Shown: one piece after another, positions 28,095 through 34,367 of the stretch
Layout of the letters: each line of letters begins with the position of its first letter
How positions within the stretch are numbered: the stretch's first letter is position 1
Assembly: GCA_945871065.1 (NCBI GenBank)
Contig: CAMBUL010000025.1
Coordinates: forward strand, 1-34,367
DNA: 34,367 bases
Direction of reading: 5' to 3'
DNA from: Chthoniobacter flavus
GTDB taxonomy: Bacteria; Verrucomicrobiota; Verrucomicrobiia; Chthoniobacterales; JACTMZ01
Notes under the pieces: model-generated
What the model saw: the letters and a program-made list of their open reading frames with translations, nothing else
The model's database searches: none
What the model was told of the DNA's origin: nothing
Translations under genes and position numbers: made by a program

Positions 28095-29767
28095 CCTTGG
28101 GAGGCAAGAAGTGTGCGTGCGTGGGCCCGCGCGGAATCCGTATCCTGTCCGCCGAGCATGCGGGCCAACTCTGCCACCCGCGCCGTGCCGACCAGCTCCC
28201 CCACGGCGGTCACCGTGCGGTTGCCGTCATATTCTTTGGTCACGGAAAATTGCCGGTGGGCCGCCGCCGCCACCTGCGGCAGGTGGGTGATACAGAGCAC
28301 CTGGTGCGCCGAAGAAAGGCCGCGCATTTTCTGTCCGACCTTCACCGCCACTTCCCCGCCGACATTGGCATCGATCTCGTCAAAAACAAGGAGAGGGACA
28401 CCATCCTGTCCGGCCAAAACAGACTTGAGGGCGAGCATGACACGCGAGATCTCGCCGCTCGAAGCGATGGACCGCAGCGGTTGGACCGGCTCGCCGGGGT
28501 TGGGCGCAAATTGGAATTCGGCCAACTCCCCGCCCTGCGATCGGGCTTCGGCCAACAATTCTAATCGGACCCCGAATCCGGCCCGGAGGAATCCCAACTC
28601 CCGCAACTCCGAGGTCACGGCCTTGGCCAACGCGGGTGCCGCCTTGGCGCGGGCGGCGGAAAGAGTCTTGGCCAGCTTTGCCGCCTTGGCCGCGGCGGCG
28701 GTCGCGTCCCTCTCGAGTGCGGCGATTTTTTCCCCTCGTGTCTCAAGATCCTCGAGGTCCTGCGCGGCCTGCTCACCTCGCGCCACAACCTCCTCGATGG
28801 TGCCCCCGTATTTGCGCTTCAAGGACTGCAAAAGATCAGCCCGTGCCTCCAAGGCGCGCAAACTGCCCGGATCAGAGTCGATCTTCCCAGCATAGCTTCG
28901 TACGTCTCCCTCCAGGTCCGCCATGCGCACCGCCACGTCGCCCAGCGCTTCGTTCAGCGCGGCGGCAGACTCGTCCAATCTGGCCAACTCGCGGGCCGCG
29001 CGGACCGCTTCGGACAGAGCCTGACGAATGCCGCCCTCTCCTTCCGCCCCGAGAGCCGCCTCCAGCTGGCTGCTCAGTTCGAGCAAACGCTGACTATTCC
29101 CCGCGGCCCGCAGCCGCGAGACGACTTCTTCCTCTTCGCCCGGAAGCAACTTGGCCTCCGCAATTTCCCGGGCGGCGTGGGCCAGCATCTCGCCACGCAG
29201 ACTGGCATCCTGCTCGAGAGCGCGCAAATGCTCGATCTCGCCGGCCAGACGTTTCGTTTCGCGGTGGGCTATGGCGAACTCGCCGGCCATCACCGCCGCA
29301 CCGGCATAAGCATCCAGGACACGTGTCTGGGCTTCACGCCGGAAAAGAGACTGGTGGTCGTGCGGCCCATGCAAGTCGACCAGTTGGTCACCGAGCGCCT
29401 TGAGCACGGTGAGCGTGCACGGCGAACCATTGACAAATTGCCGGCCGGAGCCCTCGACCGGGAGCGAGCGTTTAAGCAAAAGCTGCCCGTCAGAGCACGG
29501 CTCTGTCCCCTGATCTTCCAACCACGCATCGAGTTCCTTCGAGTCAGCCAGTTCGAACGACGCCTCCACCGTGCAAGCGTCGGCCCCGGCACGGATGAGC
29601 GACTTGTCGGCCCGCTCTCCAAGCAGCAACTGCAGTGCGCCGATGAGGAGCGATTTACCCGCGCCGGTCTCCCCCGTGATGGCAACCAGTCCGCGACCCG
29701 GGTGCCACACGAGGTCCTCGACCAGGGCGAGGTTTCTGATTCTCAATGATGCAAGCGTTGCGAGCAC
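28091..29767 (-). CDS. recN: DNA repair protein RecN
   Basis: LRIRNLALVEDLVWHPGRGLVAITGETGAGKSLLIGALQLLLGERAD; coiled-coil centre; SSGEISRVMLALKSVLAGQDGVPLLVFDEIDANVGGEVA. Apparent GTG start. Confidence 0.95.
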   Translation of the reverse strand: MLATLASLRIRNLALVEDLVWHPGRGLVAITGETGAGKSLLIGALQLLLGERADKSLIRAGADACTVEASFELADSKELDAWLEDQGTEPCSDGQLLLKRSLPVEGSGRQFVNGSPCTLTVLKALGDQLVDLHGPHDHQSLFRREAQTRVLDAYAGAAVMAGEFAIAHRETKRLAGEIEHLRALEQDASLRGEMLAHAAREIAEAKLLPGEEEEVVSRLRAAGNSQRLLELSSQLEAALGAEGEGGIRQALSEAVRAARELARLDESAAALNEALGDVAVRMADLEGDVRSYAGKIDSDPGSLRALEARADLLQSLKRKYGGTIEEVVARGEQAAQDLEDLETRGEKIAALERDATAAAAKAAKLAKTLSAARAKAAPALAKAVTSELRELGFLRAGFGVRLELLAEARSQGGELAEFQFAPNPGEPVQPLRSIASSGEISRVMLALKSVLAGQDGVPLLVFDEIDANVGGEVAVKVGQKMRGLSSAHQVLCITHLPQVAAAAHRQFSVTKEYDGNRTVTAVGELVGTARVAELARMLGGQDTDSARAHARTLLASQG

Positions 29768-29801
29768 GGGGCGGATTATGCAAGTCTGACGGTTTCAAGT
29801 C

Positions 29802-30584
29802 ATGGCCGAACTTTCGATCACCTTTCTCGGCACCGGAACCTCCCAAGGCGTTCCTTTCGTAGGCTGCGATTGCGCGGTCTGCCGTTCGACCGATTCCCGC
29901 GACAAACGCCTGCGTTCGTCCATCCTGGTCGAGGCTGAAGACGTCACCTTTCTGGTCGACACCACCCCCGATCTCCGGGCCCAGGCTCTGCGGCACAACC
30001 TCCGGCGCCTCGACGCCGTCATCTTCACCCACTCCCATACCGATCATATCGCGGGGTTCGATGACCTCCGCCGTTTTTGCGAATTGGCCGACCGTCCCAT
30101 GCCCGTCTACGCCTCGCCGCATACCATGGCCGATTTGCGGCGCGTCTTTTACTATGCTTTTGACGGACAACATTCCTTCCGCAATTACGTCCGCCCCGAA
30201 CCTCACGAAGTCACTGCACCTTTCAAAATTGGCAGCGTGGAAATCATCCCGGCCGAAGTTCCCCACGGTAAAATGCTCGTTTACGGTTACATTTTTGCGC
30301 GTGGCGGACGCCAACTCGCGGCTTATTTCAGTGATTGCCATCACATCCCTCCCACTGTCATCGCACAGATTCTCGGCATCCCCGTCCTCATCATCGATGC
30401 CCTGCGCCACGAATCCCACCCGAGTCACCTTTCGCTGAGCGAAGCCCTCGAGGTGGCCACCATCACATCCGCCGAGCGCGCCTATTTCACACACATTGGA
30501 CATGACCTCGGCCACGAGGAAACGGAAAAACTTCTTCCTTCCCACGTTCGCCTCGCCCATGACGGCCTGCGCATTGAAATTTAG
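29802..30584 (+). CDS. MBL-fold metallohydrolase (PhnP-like)
   Basis: ITFLGTGTSQGVPFVGCDCAVCRSTDSRDKRLRSSILVE; TPDLRAQ; FTHSHTDHIAGFDDLR; SDCHHIPP. Confidence 0.88.
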   Translation: MAELSITFLGTGTSQGVPFVGCDCAVCRSTDSRDKRLRSSILVEAEDVTFLVDTTPDLRAQALRHNLRRLDAVIFTHSHTDHIAGFDDLRRFCELADRPMPVYASPHTMADLRRVFYYAFDGQHSFRNYVRPEPHEVTAPFKIGSVEIIPAEVPHGKMLVYGYIFARGGRQLAAYFSDCHHIPPTVIAQILGIPVLIIDALRHESHPSHLSLSEALEVATITSAERAYFTHIGHDLGHEETEKLLPSHVRLAHDGLRIEI

Positions 30585-32184
30585 CACCGCTCTCGTTGCC
30601 CTCGCGGTCCTCCTTTCCGCGGCGCGGGCCGACGACAACTTGGCTCGTCAAACCCGTGAAGCCGACGCCACGCTAGTCATCTTCAACACACGCGATCCGG
30701 AATCGCGCGGGCTGGCCGAATATTACGCGGAGCGGCGGCGTATACCTGCGGATCGGGTCGTCGGCCTCGACTGTCCGCTTGAGGAAGAAATCACCCGCCG
30801 TCAATTCACCGAGACCATCGAAAAACCCCTGCGCAGCCTGTTTGAGCGCAAAAAATGGTGGTCTGTGCGGAAAACTCCCGAAGGGAAGCTCGAAGTTACG
30901 GGCAGTAGCATCCGCTTCATCGCGCTCATGCGCGGCATACCTTTGAAGATTGTCACGACAATCCCACCGCCGGTTCCAGACGCCACTCCGCCCCCCCGCC
31001 CCTATGCCGGGGATCCGGTCCGTAGCCACGATGAGGCTGCGGTGGATTCCGAGCTCTCCGTGCTCGGGGCATTCGACAACGAGTATTTCGGCATCCTCCA
31101 GAACCCCTACTTCCGACGCTTTTCGCCCATCCTCGATTCCTCGATGACCCACGGACTCCTTCTTGTCGCACGGCTCGATGCCCCGACCGCCGACACCGTG
31201 CGTCGCATGATTGATGACACCCTCCTGGCCGAACGAGCCGGTCTCTACGGCTGGGCCTATATCGACCGGCGGAGCATTGCCGAAAGCCCCTACCGCGAAG
31301 GCGACGAGTGGCTGCGCACGGCCGCCGCTGAATGTTGGAACCAGGGGATTCCAGTCAACCTGGACAATACTCCCGCCATTTTTCCTGCCGGCTTCCCCCT
31401 GACCGACGCGGCACTTTATTATGGTTGGTATGCTTGGACGGCCGGTGGAGCCATGGGCGCCCCGCAATTCGTCCCAGGCGCGGTTGCCGTGCACATCCAC
31501 TCCTTCAGCGCCGGCACCCTCCGCGATCCCAACGCGAACTGGGCCGCTCCGCTCATCACCCGTGGGGCCGCCGCCACCCTCGGCAACGTCTACGAGCCCT
31601 ATCTTGATCTCACCCCGCACCTCGACGTCTTCAACGAGAGACTCCTCCAAGGATTCACCCTGGCCGAGAGCGCCTACATGTCATTCAAGGTTTTATCTTG
31701 GATGACCACGGTCATCGGGGACCCCCTCTACCGCCCCTTTACCGAGGCACAGTCCAGCGGCTGGCAGCGCGAACCGGACCCAACCACGGCACCATGGCTC
31801 TCTCTGGGCAAGCAACTGCGCCGAGGCACCCGCTCGGGGCCCATGCAGGCACTCTACCTTGAGGGACTCGCGCGGGAGAATCCGAGCGGACTAAATTACG
31901 AGGCCCTCGCCATGCTCCAGAGTTTCCACAATGAGCCGCGCGCCGCGCTCAAATCACTCGAGTTGGCCGGCACGCTCTACAAAGACCCGGCCAAATCCTT
32001 CCGCACCCTCATCGAGCGCCTGCGCATCATGCAAGCGCTCGCCGATAAGACCGCAGCGCTCAAACTCATCGACCGTTCTTTGCGGCGAATCCAGCCACCC
32101 GACCGCGCGAAGCTTCTCACCGACATTCGCAACGAGATTGCTCCGCCTCCGCCGCCACCGTCCCCCGCTCCGAAGAAACCGTGA
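30559..32184 (+). CDS. TIGR03790-family exported protein
   Basis: Signal-like MTACALKFSTALVALAVLLSAARA; LVIFNTRDPESRGLAEYYAERRRIPADRVVGLDCPLEEEITRRQF; C-terminal Pro-rich PPPPPPSPAPKKP tail. Start within the preceding MBL gene (26-nt overlap). Confidence 0.7.
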   Translation: MTACALKFSTALVALAVLLSAARADDNLARQTREADATLVIFNTRDPESRGLAEYYAERRRIPADRVVGLDCPLEEEITRRQFTETIEKPLRSLFERKKWWSVRKTPEGKLEVTGSSIRFIALMRGIPLKIVTTIPPPVPDATPPPRPYAGDPVRSHDEAAVDSELSVLGAFDNEYFGILQNPYFRRFSPILDSSMTHGLLLVARLDAPTADTVRRMIDDTLLAERAGLYGWAYIDRRSIAESPYREGDEWLRTAAAECWNQGIPVNLDNTPAIFPAGFPLTDAALYYGWYAWTAGGAMGAPQFVPGAVAVHIHSFSAGTLRDPNANWAAPLITRGAAATLGNVYEPYLDLTPHLDVFNERLLQGFTLAESAYMSFKVLSWMTTVIGDPLYRPFTEAQSSGWQREPDPTTAPWLSLGKQLRRGTRSGPMQALYLEGLARENPSGLNYEALAMLQSFHNEPRAALKSLELAGTLYKDPAKSFRTLIERLRIMQALADKTAALKLIDRSLRRIQPPDRAKLLTDIRNEIAPPPPPPSPAPKKP

Positions 32185-33524
32185 AGCCCCTCCCCCGCGC
32201 CTACGAACAAGCCCTGCGCGGCGGTATCGCTCGCGTCTCGGAGCCCGCGCCACAGGACGACAACGAACTCGCCTGGCAAGCCCGCTGGTTTTCCGGGGCC
32301 TGCGGACGCGCCTTCACCACAACCTCCGGCGCGAAGGCCGTGATCTCGGACCTCGGGGAATGGAACCGCGAAGCCGGGCCGGACTTCGTCCGCACCGCCG
32401 TGCAACTCGACGGACGCGAACACCACGGTGCGATTGAAGTCGATCTGGAGGCGTCCGGTTGGGAACAGCACCGCCACGCGACCAACCCGGATTACGAAAA
32501 CGTCATCCTCCACGTCATTGTGCGCCGCCCGGCCAAGCGCCACTTCTCGCGCACCGCCACCCACCGCGAAGTCCCGCAAATCTGCCTCGCCGACCACCAC
32601 GAGGCCACCCCCGAGTGGGAGTCGGTCGCCGCGGCCCGCCCCGGACGCTGCGCCGCGCCACTGCGCGCCTTGTCCGTGGACCAGTTGTCCGACCTTCTCG
32701 CCGTCGCCGCTCGTCGGCGTTTGGAGCGCAAAGCTGCCGTTCTCGCGGCCATGACGGACGCCCGCGGGGTGGACGCCGCGCTTTACGAAGCTCTGGCCAT
32801 CACCCTTGGCTACAAGAACAACAAGCTGCCCTTCCAACTTCTCGCCCAGCGCGTCCCGCTAAAAATCGCCGCTTCCGCCCGCGGCGAAGCGTTGCTCTTC
32901 GGCCTGGCCAGCTTTCTCGAAAGGCCGGAACCGCCACGCGGGGCCGCCCGCCACGAAATCGCCGCACTTTGGTCCCGGTGGTGGAAGCTCCGTGCGCCCC
33001 ACACCCACGCGATCCTTCCTCGAAGTACTTGGAAGCTCACCGGACTTCGTCCGGCCAATCATCCCCTACGTCGCCTTGCTGCGCTCGCCGCTATCGCCCG
33101 CCAGTGGAAAAGCGTGCGTGCCGCACTCGAATCGGGTGACCACGCACACCTGCAAGCAACGCTGGGCGGTCTCCAGCACCAGTTTTGGTCCTTCCACACC
33201 TCCTGGACCAGCCCACGGCGCCAGACCCCGCTCGCCCTGCTCGGCCCGGATCGCGTCCGTGAGATTTATGCCAATGTTGTTCTGCCCCTTTCCCTGTCCA
33301 GCGGCCAGGAACCATCTTGGCGTGATCTCCCCTCTGGACCGCCCAACGCCACCTTGAAAATTGTCTCCGCCCGACTCTTCGGTGGACCGCTGCCCCGCGA
33401 CCTCCCCAAGCGTCTCTTCATCCACCAAGGCTTGCTCCAAATCTACGCCGATTTCTGTCTGCGCGATCACGGCGAGTGCACTCAGTGCCGATTCCCATCA
33501 CTCGTCACCGGGTTGCCCGCTTGA
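32181..33524 (+). CDS. DUF2851 family protein
   Basis: EWNREAGPDFVRTAVQLDGREHHGAIEVDLEASGWEQHRHATNPDYENVILHVI and C-terminal HQGLLQIYADFCLRDHGECTQCRFPSL. Confidence 0.8.
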   Translation: MKPLPRAYEQALRGGIARVSEPAPQDDNELAWQARWFSGACGRAFTTTSGAKAVISDLGEWNREAGPDFVRTAVQLDGREHHGAIEVDLEASGWEQHRHATNPDYENVILHVIVRRPAKRHFSRTATHREVPQICLADHHEATPEWESVAAARPGRCAAPLRALSVDQLSDLLAVAARRRLERKAAVLAAMTDARGVDAALYEALAITLGYKNNKLPFQLLAQRVPLKIAASARGEALLFGLASFLERPEPPRGAARHEIAALWSRWWKLRAPHTHAILPRSTWKLTGLRPANHPLRRLAALAAIARQWKSVRAALESGDHAHLQATLGGLQHQFWSFHTSWTSPRRQTPLALLGPDRVREIYANVVLPLSLSSGQEPSWRDLPSGPPNATLKIVSARLFGGPLPRDLPKRLFIHQGLLQIYADFCLRDHGECTQCRFPSLVTGLPA

Positions 33525-33555
33525 CCGCCACCATGGGCAAAATATGCTCCATCCA

Positions 33556-34011
33556 ATGAGTAAGGTTACCCGACCCACCGATTTGACCAAACGCCCTCCC
33601 CGCAGCACCCGCACCCGCCTCGGGGGCTACGTTCTGCTGCCCCGCATCATCGACAAATGCCGTGCGGTCATCGCCGGAACGAACGGCGACTTCAACTACG
33701 CCTGCCCGCTCGACATGGAATTTTTCGAGTTCACCTCGATCGATCCCGAAGACTTGAAGAAACAGATCGAAGCCGGACTCGGTGACACCGCGCTGCTCGA
33801 GTGGGTGCGCAAGAGCGCCGGGACCAAGCGCAGCCCGCACGAAATCCACCTCTGGTCCCGCTACATGGAAGACCGAGCGCCATCCGGCGTGGAAAAGCGC
33901 GAATACTTCAACCAAACCCACAAGGACATCGCCCCGGACCGCGACGACATCTCCACGTGGTTCGATTGGCTCGACCTCGACGACTACGCGTCCTACGGCG
34001 GAAAAATCTGA
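33556..34011 (+). CDS. DUF5069 family protein
   Basis: LTKRPPRSTRTRLGGYVLLPRIIDKCRAVIAGTNGDFNYACPLDMEFFEFTSID; start at MSKVTRPTD (33556) or 33544. Confidence 0.7.
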   Translation: MSKVTRPTDLTKRPPRSTRTRLGGYVLLPRIIDKCRAVIAGTNGDFNYACPLDMEFFEFTSIDPEDLKKQIEAGLGDTALLEWVRKSAGTKRSPHEIHLWSRYMEDRAPSGVEKREYFNQTHKDIAPDRDDISTWFDWLDLDDYASYGGKI

Positions 34012-34014
34012 CCA

Positions 34015-34367
34015 ATGCCGCTCCGCCTAGGCGTCAACATCGACCACGCGGCCACCCTGCGTCAGGCGCGCTACGCGCGTGATCCGGAGAGCATCCTGGT
34101 CGAACCCGACCCGGTCGCCGCCGCCCTCATTGCGGAGAAAGCCGGAGCCAACGGCATCACCGCGCACCTGCGCGAAGATCGTCGCCACATCCAAGACCGC
34201 GATATCCTCCGGTTGAAGGAATCGCTCCAGACCAAACTCAATCTCGAAATGGGCAACGCGCCGGAAATCGTGGCCATCGCACTCCAGGTCCGAGCCCACG
34301 ATGCCTGCCTCGTTCCAGAAAATCGCCACGAAGTAACCACGGAAGGTGGACTCGATTGCCTCACTCA
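34015..34367 (+). CDS. pdxJ: Pyridoxine 5'-phosphate synthase, N-terminal part (truncated by window end)
   Basis: [69 protein letters not shown] is the PdxJ N-terminus. Not in the ORF track because the stop is outside the window. Confidence 0.93.
   Translation, partial: MPLRLGVNIDHAATLRQARYARDPESILVEPDPVAAALIAEKAGANGITAHLREDRRHIQDRDILRLKESLQTKLNLEMGNAPEIVAIALQVRAHDACLVPENRHEVTTEGGLDCLT

Noticed and set aside
26931-28895. 654-aa plus-strand ORF
   Set aside because: Lies antisense to the clearly recognisable GT4 and recN genes; Arg/Ala/Ser/Pro-rich translation with no motifs; a high-GC antisense artefact.

Overview
This is a high-GC bacterial chromosomal window; gene content looks Verrucomicrobia/Opitutae-like, but that placement is only an inference. 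It is densely coding. I found no rRNA, tRNA, CRISPR array, transposase or phage genes. Left third (about 0.7-11 kb): a near-complete reductive pyrimidine catabolism locus. It contains a Zn-dependent N-carbamoyl amidase (divergent), preT, preA, a methylmalonate/malonate-semialdehyde dehydrogenase, dihydropyrimidinase, an NCS1 transporter and an AGXT2-like class III aminotransferase. A decayed toxin-antitoxin pair sits inside it, and a near-identical 20-nt ACTGAAA-periodic motif lies directly upstream of two of its start codons. Middle: a tiny secreted Cys-rich peptide, signal peptidase I, a HAD hydrolase, a nucleoside deaminase, a secreted transglutaminase-like protein, uvrA, a TPR protein, a class V aminotransferase and a fatty acid desaturase. 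Right third: a minus-strand recN-GT4-CHASE2-like-betaCASP gene string, and a divergent plus-strand string of a PhnP-like MBL hydrolase, TIGR03790, DUF2851, DUF5069 and pdxJ (truncated by the window end). A ~77-bp imperfect inverted repeat whose arms are themselves hairpins lies in the convergent gap at about 24.1 kb. A CHAD-like gene runs off the left edge and is missing from the supplied ORF track. I see no clearly new defence or mobile system. The best leads are the heptad leader motif, the pyrimidine locus architecture, the Cys-rich exported peptide, the REP-like element and the output-less CHASE2-like protein.
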